DNA from: Gammaproteobacteria bacterium
GTDB lineage: Bacteria; Pseudomonadota; Gammaproteobacteria; UBA9214
Assembly: GCA_029859555.1 (NCBI GenBank)
Contig: JAOUCV010000013.1
Location: 1-16,871 of the forward strand
DNA length: 16,871 bases
Reading direction: 5' to 3'
Positions 1-6,812 of this stretch are shown here, piece by piece. The position numbers and the translations under genes are program-made. The notes beneath the pieces are model-generated. The model saw only the letters and a list, made by a program, of their open reading frames with translations, was not told where the DNA came from and made no database searches. Position 1 is the stretch's first letter, and every line of letters begins with the position of its first letter.

Positions 1-24
1 TCACCTGGCCGGGCTTCTTTTTTC
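1..24 (+). terminator. possible 3' half of a terminator from an upstream gene
   Basis: The window opens with a GC-rich arm (CCTGGCCGGGC) running into a tract ending in six T residues. This is what the descending arm and U-tract of an intrinsic terminator look like. The matching ascending arm would lie outside the window, so the stem cannot be verified. Confidence 0.25.
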
Positions 25-101
25 AGCGGTTGTTGAGGCGTATTTACCACAGATACGGCCTCTATCATGGTTTTTCAGCAGCTTAATCCCCGGGATCGCC
101 A

Positions 102-154
102 ATCTGTAAGTTATCTGTAACAGGCTTAATTATATATTAATTACCTGTAACAGG
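102..154 (+). promoter_or_regulatory. ATCTGTAA direct-repeat boxes upstream of the BTAD regulator
   Basis: ATCTGTAA occurs at 102-109 and exactly again at 113-120, an 11-bp period. A third box, ACCTGTAA, lies at 143-150. The second and third boxes sit in a longer repeat, TTAYCTGTAACAGG (111-124 and 141-154, one mismatch in 14), with an AT-rich spacer between. Tandem boxes with a period of about 11 bp are the typical target of OmpR-like and SARP winged helices, and the next gene encodes such a protein. Autoregulation is therefore the natural inference. TTACCT (141-146) followed 16 bases later by TAATAG (163-168) could be a weak promoter overlapping the third box. Confidence 0.5.
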
Positions 155-207
155 GTTTGGTGTAATAGAAAAAACATCAAGCAAAACAACTAACTCAGGG
201 GAGGCGC

Positions 208-235
208 CAGGTAATCGCTTATGACCGGTTACCTG
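208..235 (+). promoter_or_regulatory. inverted repeat around the BTAD gene start codon
   Basis: CAGGTAA (208-214) and TTACCTG (229-235) are perfect inverted repeats separated by 14 bases, and that loop contains the ATG at 221. The right arm is identical to the first seven bases of the upstream box at 141-147. It could be an RNA hairpin that governs access to the start codon, or a further DNA operator site. Confidence 0.35.
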
Positions 236-1162
236 ATGAAAAAAACAATGACTGAGCAACTTTCACTTGAAGGCATTGAGCAGCAAAAAATCAGCGGTTC
301 CAACCATCCCGGATTTAGCCGCCGCCGAACAGATTTGCGGCATGGCGATCGGGATCACCTGGATATCCCCGCATCGCAACAGGCGCCACTGGTCAGTGTA
401 TTTACCCTCGGGCGTTTTTCTCTATTATTGAATGGTAAAGCGCCTGAATTTAGCCGCAAGGCGCCACAACGACCGCTTGAGCTGTTAAAGGCGATCGTTG
501 CTCTTGGCGGTCGTGAAGTCAGCACCACAAGCTTGATGTCTGCACTATGGCCGGATGCCGATGGTGATGTAGCGCAGCGCTCTTTTGATACTACCTTGCA
601 TCGCTTGAGGAAAATATTGGGTGATCGCCGCGTGCTGGTGCTGAAAGAAGGGAAGTTGTCACTGGATGCCAATTATTGCTGGGTTGATGTCTGGTCTTTT
701 GAACGCCTGCTGGGTCAGTCGAATCGGCTCCTGATGAGTGATGTCACGGGCAAGCATGTTTTCAGTGTGGGATGTTTGACTGAAAATCTGACCAATCAAT
801 ACCACGACCACTTTCTGGCCAAAGAGGATTTGACTTCCTGGTCGGTATCCATGCACGAGCGCTTGCGCAGTAAGTTTATCCACCACCTGCTGGAAGTTGG
901 ACGTTACCTGGAAAAAAATGGCTGCTGGGAGCAGGCCATGCGCTGCTACCGGAAGGGCATCGATGTGGATGACCTGGTTGAAGTGTTTTATCAGCGGCTG
1001 ATGATTTGCTGTCTGGAGACCGACTGTCAGTCTGAAGGGTTGCTGGTTTATCGTCGCTGTGTCCAGGTTTTGTCGGTAGCACTTGGCCTGCAGCCAGAAC
1101 CGGAAACAGAATCGTTGTATCAGTCACTCAAAGCGTCGCGTCTCGAAAAACAGGTGGCCTGA
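221..1162 (+). CDS. stand-alone winged-helix/BTAD transcriptional regulator (SARP-like)
   Basis: This is a predicted cytoplasmic DNA-binding regulator of 313 residues. Residues 1-55 look unstructured. Residues 58-155 form an OmpR/SARP-type winged helix, starting VFTLGRFSLLLNG and containing RKAPQRPLELLKAIVALGG, ALWPDADGDVAQRSFDTTLHRLRK split across helices, and the wing strand around LKEGKLSLD. Residues 158-305 match the all-helical bacterial transcriptional activation domain, with TPR-like helices around GCWEQAMRCYRKGIDVDDLVE and LVYRRCVQVLSVALGLQPEPET. There is no receiver, ATPase or sensor domain, so the signal is unknown. In-frame ATGs at 221, 236 and 248 are all possible starts. GGGGAGG (198-204) is rather far from each, so the start is uncertain. 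The gene stands alone, and the upstream boxes suggest autoregulation. The family assignment is good but the target genes cannot be inferred. Confidence 0.85.
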   Translation: MTGYLMKKTMTEQLSLEGIEQQKISGSNHPGFSRRRTDLRHGDRDHLDIPASQQAPLVSVFTLGRFSLLLNGKAPEFSRKAPQRPLELLKAIVALGGREVSTTSLMSALWPDADGDVAQRSFDTTLHRLRKILGDRRVLVLKEGKLSLDANYCWVDVWSFERLLGQSNRLLMSDVTGKHVFSVGCLTENLTNQYHDHFLAKEDLTSWSVSMHERLRSKFIHHLLEVGRYLEKNGCWEQAMRCYRKGIDVDDLVEVFYQRLMICCLETDCQSEGLLVYRRCVQVLSVALGLQPEPETESLYQSLKASRLEKQVA

Positions 1163-1229
1163 GTCTTAAGGCAAAGGGCCTGGTGTCACTGCTGTAATGG
1201 TTGCCACTGGAAAGGCGCAGTGATGTTTA

Positions 1230-1385
1230 TCAGGGATGCTGACGAAGCAACAGCATCGACCACACACCGATACGGGGGTCATCCCTGAGTGTAACGCGGT
1301 AGCGGGTATCCATTTTCCATAGCTTCTTGCGGATGCGCCGGGGTAACAGTCGCAAATCGATCTTGCTATGAGCGGAGCGCCTCGA
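1230..1385 (-). pseudogene. possible unidentified gene remnant beside the IS3 relic
   Basis: On the minus strand, in a different frame from the transposase relic, about 51 codons run without a stop and end at TGA (complement of 1230-1232). The translation reads protein-like, including RRIRKKLWKMDTRYRVTLRD followed by DPRIGVWSMLLLRQHP. It has no start codon with a ribosome binding site, and a stop lies immediately upstream inside the transposase HHSDRG codons. It could be the 3' end of a gene truncated by insertion and deletion, or a chance open stretch. I do not recognise the family. Confidence 0.2.
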
Positions 1386-1618
1386 TCAGAATGATGACTA
1401 ACTGGATTCTCTGGCGTACTGGAATCCAGTGACATCGTCAGCCCATCAATGGCCGGGTACCTGCTTATCCATCGATCCATTGACCCGTCGCCAGCCAGGC
1501 GGTGGCAATAAAGGTCCATCACAATAGCCAGACAGAGCCAGCCCTGTTGGGTATCGAAACAGCTAATATCGAATGTCCGCCGCTGCATCGCAGCTTGCGG
1601 CCGGGCTTGAAAGTTCCT
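1379..1618 (-). pseudogene. decayed IS3-family transposase OrfB fragment (rve/DDE core)
   Basis: The minus strand encodes a piece of the integrase-like catalytic domain of IS3-family OrfB. Reading from 1618 down, RNFQARPQ corresponds to the usual segment before the first catalytic strand. FDISCFDTQQGWLCLAIVMD then matches the family pattern (W-x-x-D-I-T-Y-x-x-T-x-x-GWLYLAVVxDL), and HHSDRG ends at 1379. The first and second acidic residues of the DDE triad are therefore still visible. After HHSDRG the similarity stops abruptly. The third catalytic residue, the C-terminal part, OrfA and clear terminal inverted repeats are all missing. It is a dead remnant between two host genes and marks a past insertion. 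Confidence 0.6.
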
Positions 1619-1646
1619 GCCACGCGTATGAAAGCACCGGTCTGGA

Positions 1647-1674
1647 TTGTGTCTGACGGGGTTACTTGTATGAT
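1647..1674 (+). promoter_or_regulatory. candidate sigma-70 promoter for hemH
   Basis: TTGTGT (1647-1652) and TATGAT (1669-1674) are separated by 16 bases and lie about 65 bases before the hemH start, just downstream of the IS relic. The -35 box matches the consensus only partly. Confidence 0.35.
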
Positions 1675-1738
1675 ATCGGTATTATCGGCAACAGCGTTTC
1701 TGCCGTTGCCGTAATCCATATCTGACCGGGGAACTGTC

Positions 1739-2755
1739 TTGAATCGATTTACCGCACTAACAGAACAGGCTCACGAAAAGAAAAATAACCGGATCGGGAT
1801 CCTGATTACCAACCTGGGTACACCCGATCAGCCGGAGACCGCTTCGGTAAGGCGCTATCTGAACGAATTCCTGTCGGATCCGCGTGTGGTTGAAATCCCC
1901 AGGCTGGTCTGGCTGATGATTCTGCACGGAATAATCTTGCGCACACGGCCTGCCAAATCCGCAAGGCTGTACAAAAGTATCTGGACAGAAGACGGTTCAC
2001 CGCTGATGGCGATCGGCAAGCGCCAGCGCGAGCGGCTGCAACAGGCTTTGCATGACAGTGGCCGGCAGGACTTCGAGCTGAAACTGGCCATGCGTTACGG
2101 CAAGCCCTCGATTGCTGAATCCTTGCGGGCTTTTCAACAGCAGGGTATACACCGGGTGCTGGTGTTACCCCTGTATCCGCAGTATGCCGGGCCGACAACC
2201 GGTTCGACCTTTGACGCGGTTGCCGACGAGCTCAAGCAGTGGCGCTGGGTCCCCGAGTTACATTTCATTAACAGCTACCATGATCACCCGCTGTACATCG
2301 AGGCGCTGGCGAACAGTATCCGCAAGCACTTTGATGAACATGGCAAGCCGCAAAAGCTGGTGCTGTCCTATCACGGCATGCCAAAGCGCAACCTGACGCT
2401 TGGAGATCCCTATCATTGCCATTGTCAGAAAACCACGCGACTGGTGGTCGAGCAGCTGGGCCTGGGTGAGGAAGAGTATGTCACCACGTTCCAGTCGCGC
2501 TTTGGCAAGGCCGAATGGCTGCAGCCATATACTGATGCGACGCTGGCATCTCTGCCGGGGCAGGGGGTCAATGATGTTGCCATTATCAGTCCTGCCTTCA
2601 GTGCCGATTGCCTGGAGACCATTGAGGAACTGGACCAGGAGAATCGCATTATCTTCATGGATGCCGGTGGTGAGCAGTATCGTTACATTCCCTGTTTGAA
2701 TGACGATGATGAACACATCCGGTTGATGCTGGATCTGCTGCAGCCGTATCTTTGA
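1739..2755 (+). CDS. hemH: ferrochelatase
   Basis: The enzyme inserts Fe2+ into protoporphyrin IX, the last step of protoheme synthesis, at the cytoplasmic face of the membrane. The 338-residue product has the normal bacterial length. Recognisable segments are GILITNLGTPDQPE (20-33), the substrate-lip region SPLMAIGKRQRERL, VLPLYPQYAGPTTGST (142-157), LSYHGMPKRN with the metal-site histidine H212, GDPYHCHCQKT (222-232), and SADCLETIEEL with the catalytic-site glutamate E293. The start is a TTG, chosen because GGGGAA (1728-1733) lies about 5 bases before it and no ATG occurs before residue 60. There is no obvious C-terminal Fe-S cysteine cluster. It converges with glgA and no other heme gene is adjacent. 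Confidence 0.95.
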   Translation: MNRFTALTEQAHEKKNNRIGILITNLGTPDQPETASVRRYLNEFLSDPRVVEIPRLVWLMILHGIILRTRPAKSARLYKSIWTEDGSPLMAIGKRQRERLQQALHDSGRQDFELKLAMRYGKPSIAESLRAFQQQGIHRVLVLPLYPQYAGPTTGSTFDAVADELKQWRWVPELHFINSYHDHPLYIEALANSIRKHFDEHGKPQKLVLSYHGMPKRNLTLGDPYHCHCQKTTRLVVEQLGLGEEEYVTTFQSRFGKAEWLQPYTDATLASLPGQGVNDVAIISPAFSADCLETIEELDQENRIIFMDAGGEQYRYIPCLNDDDEHIRLMLDLLQPYL

Positions 2756-2888
2756 GTTCTGCAGACGGGGCAGTAGAATTTCTGCATTGCGGCGGTGAAT
2801 TTTTCGTTACATGAATGTTGCCGGGTAAAAGAAGAGCTGCTTCTCCTTTATGCTGGTTCTCCGGGTGCTCCGGGTGAGACGGGCAAGA

Positions 2889-4367
2889 TCAGGCGGATTC
2901 CGCGATCGGTTCGCCAGCGCGGCGGGCAATAATGGTTTCATAGAGTTTTATATAGAGTTGCGCACTGCGTTTCCAGCTGAAATCCTGTTTCATTCCGGTG
3001 CAGACCAGCTGTTGCCAGATATCCGGCTGACGGTAATAGACCAGTGCGCGCTCGACGGCTGCAAGCAGCGCATCTGAAGTGGCGGCATCGAAGCTGAAGC
3101 CGGTGGCGGTTTTTGTTTCCAGTGTTTTCGGGGTGGTGTCTGTTACCGTGTCAGCGAGTCCGCCGGTGTGGCGCACGATGGGTACCGTGCCGTAACGCAG
3201 GCTGTATATCTGGTTCAGGCCGCAGGGTTCAAAACGCGAGGGCATCAAAAACATGTCGGTGCCGGCCTCGATGTGGTGTGACAGTGACTCGTCATAACCA
3301 ATAAATGCGGCAACATTTTCAGGATATGCTTTTACTGCAGAGCGAATGTCTGCCTCGATCTCTGCATCGCCACTGCCGAGTACGATCAGTTGTGCGTTGT
3401 GTTTTACCAGTTGCGGCACAATGTCCAGGATAAGGTCGATGCCTTTTTGTTCTACCAGCCGGCTGATGGTCGCAAACAGCGGAATGCGCTCGTCAACCGG
3501 TAAACCGAAATGCTCCTGCAGCGCACGCTTGTTCTCGATCTTGTGGCTGAGCGAGCGGGCATTGAACGTCACCGGTATTTGCAGGTCACGTCCCGGATTC
3601 CATACGCTGTAGTCAACGCCATTGACGATGCCGGTGAGCGTGTCGGCGCGGTGACTGATGAGTCCCTCGAGTCCGTAGCCGAGTTCACTGGTCTGAATTT
3701 CCTGCGCATAGGTCGGGCTGACCGTGGTGATCCAGTCAGCGAATACCAGGCCGCCCTTGATAAAGGAAAACTGGTTGTGAAACTCCATGGCCTCTGTTGA
3801 CCAGAAATCAGCAGGCAGATTCAGTTTCTTGAATGCCTTCCAGTCATGCAGGCCCTGGTAGGCGAGATTGTGAATGGTGAACAGGTTGGCCGGTCGAGGC
3901 AGGTGGCGTGCCAGCAGCGCGGGTACCAGTCCGGTTTGCCAGTCATTACAGTGCACGATATCGGGTTGCCAGTCGAGGCCGGCCGCGTCCAGTGATAATG
4001 CCTCGATGGCACGGCAGAAGCTGGTGAAGCGTTCAGCATTGTCCGGCCAGACAGCGCCCGATTCTATAGTGTAGGGGTTGCCTGGTCGGTCGAAGTGTTC
4101 CGGTGAGTCGACCAGGTACAGGGTGACCGTACTGCCCGGCAGGCGCCCGGCAAGGATACGCACCGGCTGAGTGACACCTTCCAGCACCAGGTGCGCAACA
4201 AGGGTAAATTTTTCCGGCTGCTTCAGCACTGACTGGTAGGCCGGTATGACAACGCGGATGTCGTGGCGCAGGTTGCGGATAGCCCGGGGCAGACTGCCTG
4301 CCACGTCAGCCAGTCCACCTGTTTTTATCAGGGGATGGGCTTCAGCGCTGGCAAAAAGAATGTTCAT
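2889..4367 (-). CDS. glgA: glycogen synthase (ADP-glucose type, GT5)
   Basis: The enzyme transfers glucose from ADP-glucose to the non-reducing end of alpha-1,4-glucan in the cytoplasm. The 492-residue protein has the GT-B fold in normal order. The N-terminal half carries KTGGLADVAG (15-24), the ADP-glucose-binding motif, and the conserved HCNDWQTGLVPALL and TIHNLAYQG segments. The C-terminal half has ISRLVEQKGIDL (301-312), GSGDAE (331-336) and the signature SRFEPCGLNQIYSLRYG, with glutamate E380 in the nucleotide-sugar site, followed by TGGLADTV. The ATG at 4367 is forced by the KTGGLADV spacing, although the ribosome binding site is weak (GGG next to the ATG). No other glg gene is in the window, so this glycogen gene is detached from a glg operon. 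It converges on hemH and diverges from the TPR gene. Confidence 0.95.
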   Translation of the reverse strand: MNILFASAEAHPLIKTGGLADVAGSLPRAIRNLRHDIRVVIPAYQSVLKQPEKFTLVAHLVLEGVTQPVRILAGRLPGSTVTLYLVDSPEHFDRPGNPYTIESGAVWPDNAERFTSFCRAIEALSLDAAGLDWQPDIVHCNDWQTGLVPALLARHLPRPANLFTIHNLAYQGLHDWKAFKKLNLPADFWSTEAMEFHNQFSFIKGGLVFADWITTVSPTYAQEIQTSELGYGLEGLISHRADTLTGIVNGVDYSVWNPGRDLQIPVTFNARSLSHKIENKRALQEHFGLPVDERIPLFATISRLVEQKGIDLILDIVPQLVKHNAQLIVLGSGDAEIEADIRSAVKAYPENVAAFIGYDESLSHHIEAGTDMFLMPSRFEPCGLNQIYSLRYGTVPIVRHTGGLADTVTDTTPKTLETKTATGFSFDAATSDALLAAVERALVYYRQPDIWQQLVCTGMKQDFSWKRSAQLYIKLYETIIARRAGEPIAESA

Positions 4368-4457
4368 CCCGGTATATCTGCGTCAGAAATTTGGCATAAA
4401 AGCGAAAGAGAATCCAATCGTGCGGTAATACTGCAACAGCGTCAACAGCTTTGGCTT

Positions 4458-4480
4458 GCGTTTTCATGTAAACGCTTTAA
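4458..4480. promoter_or_regulatory. inverted repeat / LacI-like operator candidate in the glgA–TPR divergent region
   Basis: GCGTTT (4458-4463) and AAACGC (4470-4475) form a perfect 6-bp inverted repeat around TCATGT. The overlapping TGTAAACGCTTTAA (4467-4480) resembles the TGTAAACG-centred operators of LacI/GalR-type sugar regulators. It lies about 90 bases before glgA and about 95 before the ATG of the TPR gene, so it could act on either. The site is inferred from pattern alone. Confidence 0.3.
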
Positions 4481-4574
4481 TCTCCATACTTGTTGAGGGG
4501 TAGTGTGTGGTTTGTGCGTTGTTTATTCAAGCCGCATCCATATCAATCGGGGTATCTGCTCTGGGGAGGGCGAT

Positions 4575-5048
4575 ATGGGAGACCGATTTGTTTCACCGGG
4601 AACCATCAACCGGGTCCATTTGCGTGATGACTTCAAGAAGGGTTTGCGCTGTTTCAACTGCAGCGATTATGAAGGCGCATCGCTGTTTTTTCGCACCGCC
4701 GATGGCAGTGCGGAACTGGATGATGTCTATCAGAGCCGCTATACCTCGTTTTATGGTCTGTCGCGTGTCTACATGGGTGACAGAAACGGGGTGAAGTTAT
4801 GCCGCAAGGCCGCAGTTGGCGAAATAGCGGATGCCGAGGTTTATTACAATCTCGCGATGGCTGAACATCGACTGGATTTTCTTGAAAGTGCCCAGATGGC
4901 AGTGCGGCGTGGCCTGAATGTTGATCCTGAACATGCTGGCCTGCTGAATATGCAGCGTCAGTTGTACCCAAAGTCAAACCCGCGCCGTGCCGGTGCAAGC
5001 GGCATTGTCAAACAATTGCTGGGCCGGCTGCTCGGACGTTCGCCTTGA
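4575..5048 (+). CDS. small TPR-like helical-repeat protein
   Basis: This 157-residue cytoplasmic protein is of unknown function. The ATG at 4575 is preferred because GGGGAGGG (4563-4570) lies directly upstream. The frame is open back to an ATG-like start at 4503, but that one has no comparable ribosome binding site. Helical-repeat character is visible in three stretches: FKKGLRCFNCSDYEGASLFF, then VYQSRYTSFYGLSRVYMGDRNGVKLCRKA, then AEVYYNLAMAEHRLDFLESA with QMAVRRGLNVDPEHAGLL. The last is a typical TPR consensus (YYNLA, A at position 20, P at the turn). The C-terminus is basic (PKSNPRRAG, GRLLGRSP). There is no signal peptide or membrane segment. It lies between glgA (divergent) and rnpB. 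A scaffolding role is likely from the fold, but the partner is unknown. Confidence 0.7.
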   Translation: MGDRFVSPGTINRVHLRDDFKKGLRCFNCSDYEGASLFFRTADGSAELDDVYQSRYTSFYGLSRVYMGDRNGVKLCRKAAVGEIADAEVYYNLAMAEHRLDFLESAQMAVRRGLNVDPEHAGLLNMQRQLYPKSNPRRAGASGIVKQLLGRLLGRSP

Positions 5049-5116
5049 GCCGGTGCATCGGCTGTTTGCGCATGAGTGCGGCGAAATAAATACCGCTGCT
5101 TGTTGTTTTCTTCCTT

Positions 5117-5122
5117 TATACT
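5117..5122 (+). promoter_or_regulatory. rnpB promoter -10 box
   Basis: TATACT sits 6 bases before the predicted 5' end of RNase P RNA at 5129, the spacing expected for a sigma-70 -10 element. The -35 region (about 5094-5101, GCTGCT/CTGCTT) is weak. Confidence 0.55.
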
Positions 5123-5128
5123 CAGGCC

Positions 5129-5480
5129 GGGAGTCGGCCAGGCAGTCGCTCCGTCCGCATGGGCGGGGAGGAAAGTCCGGGCTCTACAGGGCAGGGTGCC
5201 AGGTAACACCTGGGAGGCGCGAGCCTATGGAAAGTGCCACAGAAAATATACCGCTGGTTCTGTTCACGCAGCGCCAGTAAGGGTGAAATGGTGCGGTAAG
5301 AGCGCACCGCGCGGCTGGTAACAGGCGTGGCAGGGTAAACCCCATCCGGAGCAAGGCCAAATAGGGGAACATACGTGCGGCCCGCATGGTTCCCGGGTAG
5401 GTCGCTTGAGACCTGCGGTGACGCAGTGTCCAGATGAATGGCTGTCCACGACAAAACCCGGCTTATCGGCCGGCTCCCTT
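5129..5480 (+). ncRNA. rnpB: RNase P RNA (bacterial class A)
   Basis: This is the catalytic RNA that removes 5' leaders from pre-tRNAs with the protein RnpA. The invariant cores of the class A molecule are present in order. These are GAGGAAAGTCCGGGCTC near 5167-5183 (P4 5' side/J3-4), CAGGGTGCCAGGTAAC, the GGTGCGGTAAGAGCGCACC hairpin around 5290-5308, GGCTGGTAACAG, GGAGCAAGGCCAAATAGG, CCCGGGTAGG, and TGGCTGTCCACGACA with AACCCGGCTTATC (P4 3' side). The ends were set from P1: GGGAGTCGGCC (5129-5139) pairs with GGCCGGCTCCC (5468-5478) with one G-U pair. The P3 hairpin is short compared with E. coli. The length of about 350 nt is a little less than E. coli's 377. Confidence 0.97.
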
Positions 5481-5568
5481 CTATGAAATCGCTGTTCCGT
5501 AAAGAAAAAACCGTCTCTGTGGTGATAATCAGGCAGGCAGTCCACGTGCAGGGAAAGAGGCTTATTTT

Positions 5569-5622
5569 TTGCGATCTTTCGCTCTGGCGGTGTTACAATC
5601 TCGCGCGAATTAACTTCAGGAG
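5569..5622 (+). promoter_or_regulatory. promoter and ribosome binding site of the OmpA-domain gene
   Basis: TACAAT (5594-5599) is a good -10 box. TTGCGA (5569-5574) is a possible -35 box with a long 19-base spacer. AGGAG (5618-5622) lies 7 bases before the ATG at 5630 and fixes that start. Confidence 0.45.
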
Positions 5623-5629
5623 ATTTTAG

Positions 5630-6616
5630 ATGACCCTTAGTAAGAGAATGACTGGCAAGCTGCTGGAAGCCGTGGTGATTGCTGCAATGCTGACTACAGC
5701 TACTGTGAATGCCGCTGAAAATCGTGATGATGCCCCGGGATATGCAGAAGATTCCAGTTCCAATGTTGTCAAGACCGGATCCGGAGATTGCCTGCATACC
5801 GGTAGCTGGACCGAAGCTGATGCCGTTCTGGTTGGTTGTGATGGTGTGGTGCTGAATGCACCGGTTGAAGTCATCAAGGGTGCGCCCAGTGGTCTGGTTG
5901 GCGCCATTGTGATTCCGACAGCCGCACTGTTTGCCTTCGACAAGGCAGAGCTTACCGAAGACGGCAAGGCTGCAATTGAAGAATACCGCAAGCAGCTGCG
6001 TCCGGAACTGTCGGAGGCCCACGAAGGTATTATTATTGGTCATACTGATAGTACCGGTGATGCAAACTACAATATTGGCTTGTCAAAGCGTCGTGCCGAG
6101 GCAGTCAGTGCATACCTGGTCAGCACTGGCGTTGATGAAGCCAAGTTGCGTGAAATTGGTCGTGGCGAAAACGACCCGATTGCTTCCAACGATACCAAGG
6201 AAGGCCAGGCTGAAAACCGCCGCGTCGAGATTGTTGTCATTGGCGAGCCGCGCGCACTGGATAACATCCGCTTCCCGAGTGTTGCGCTGTTCCCGCGCCG
6301 CAGTGCCGAGCTCACAGAACAGGGCAAGGCTGTGCTTGATACCAACATCAGCGACGCCAGGGTGATGCTGGATCGTTCAGTCTTCATCGAGGTGATCGGT
6401 CATACCGATGATGTAGGTGATGATGCGTACAACCAGGAGCTGTCCGAGCAACGTGCTACTGCTGTCAGCCAGTACCTGATCGATGCCGGCGTGGATGCCA
6501 GCAAGATGGTTGCGATTGGTGCCGGTGAGAACAGCCCGATTGCTACCAACACTACACCTGAGGGTCGTGCGGAAAACCGCCGCGTCGAGGTGCTGGTGCT
6601 GGGTCGCGTCAAATAA
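5630..6616 (+). CDS. exported protein with two tandem OmpA-type peptidoglycan-binding domains
   Basis: This is a predicted periplasmic protein of 328 residues. A signal peptide (basic MTLSKRMTGK, then hydrophobic LLEAVVIAAMLTTATV) probably ends at VNA-AE near residue 28. A short linker with two cysteines (GDCLHTG and LVGCDG) may form a disulfide. Two OmpA C-terminal domains follow, at about 85-205 and 210-325. Both keep the peptidoglycan-binding features: GHTDSTGD and GHTDDVGD, NIGLSKRRAEAV and NQELSEQRATAV, and AENRRVEI and AENRRVEV, with the Asp and Arg that contact diaminopimelate. The first begins LFAFDKAELTEDG. The second has LFPRRSAELTEQG, so its first strand is altered. There is no beta-barrel and no lipobox. 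It probably links or senses the cell wall. It is monocistronic, with its own promoter and terminator. The domain call is sure; the precise role is not known. Confidence 0.9.
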   Translation: MTLSKRMTGKLLEAVVIAAMLTTATVNAAENRDDAPGYAEDSSSNVVKTGSGDCLHTGSWTEADAVLVGCDGVVLNAPVEVIKGAPSGLVGAIVIPTAALFAFDKAELTEDGKAAIEEYRKQLRPELSEAHEGIIIGHTDSTGDANYNIGLSKRRAEAVSAYLVSTGVDEAKLREIGRGENDPIASNDTKEGQAENRRVEIVVIGEPRALDNIRFPSVALFPRRSAELTEQGKAVLDTNISDARVMLDRSVFIEVIGHTDDVGDDAYNQELSEQRATAVSQYLIDAGVDASKMVAIGAGENSPIATNTTPEGRAENRRVEVLVLGRVK

Positions 6617-6675
6617 CCGGTGCCGGGGCTTTCTGGCTGCCTGGCAGCCGGGAAGTACCAGGCCCGGTATTGAAA

Positions 6676-6709
6676 AGCAGGGCCCGCTGTACGGGTCCTG
6701 CTTTTTTTA
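6676..6709 (+). terminator. strong intrinsic terminator after the OmpA-domain gene
   Basis: AGCAGGGCCCG (6676-6686) pairs with CGGGTCCTGCT (6692-6702) over 11 bp with one G-U pair and a CTGTA loop, followed by a run of seven T. A run of A precedes the stem. A second hairpin, GGCTGCC/GGCAGCC at 6635-6649, lies closer to the stop codon but has no T-tract. Confidence 0.9.
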
Positions 6710-6812
6710 TGCCAGCCGAAACGTTTAAAATCATCCGCTTGCCGCAGCCAAATGGAAACAGCCTGCGAAACAACGTATATTGACTAAAATAATGACACTT
6801 TATTGAACAGCA

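Larger units (their letters stand above)
1163..1738. other. gene-poor stretch between the BTAD regulator and hemH
   Basis: No intact gene is visible here. The stretch holds the IS3 transposase relic (1379-1618), the possible remnant at 1230-1385, a hairpin-capable GATGCTG/CAGCATC pair near 1236-1258, and a candidate hemH promoter at 1647-1674. A convincing terminator for the upstream gene was not found. Confidence 0.6.

Noticed and set aside
1166..1378. Continuation of the transposase frame after HHSDRG as part of the same relic
   Set aside because: The translation (GAPLIARSICDCYPGASARS) no longer resembles IS3 OrfB and lacks the third catalytic glutamate block.
2756..2888. Terminator between convergent hemH and glgA
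   Set aside because: Only short imperfect hairpins (for example AGAAG/CTTCT near 2829-2843) and a small CTCCGGGTG tandem repeat near 2860 are seen; no stem with a T-tract on either strand.
4503..4574. N-terminal extension of the TPR-like protein
   Set aside because: No ribosome binding site at 4503, whereas GGGGAGGG precedes the ATG at 4575.
5048..5067. Hairpin AGCCG/CGGCT after the TPR-like gene as a terminator
   Set aside because: The stem is only 5 bp and is followed by just three T residues, too weak to call.
5264..6043. 259-residue minus-strand frame across rnpB and the OmpA-domain gene
   Set aside because: It overlaps a certain ncRNA and a certain CDS in antisense, with low-complexity residues and no recognisable domain.
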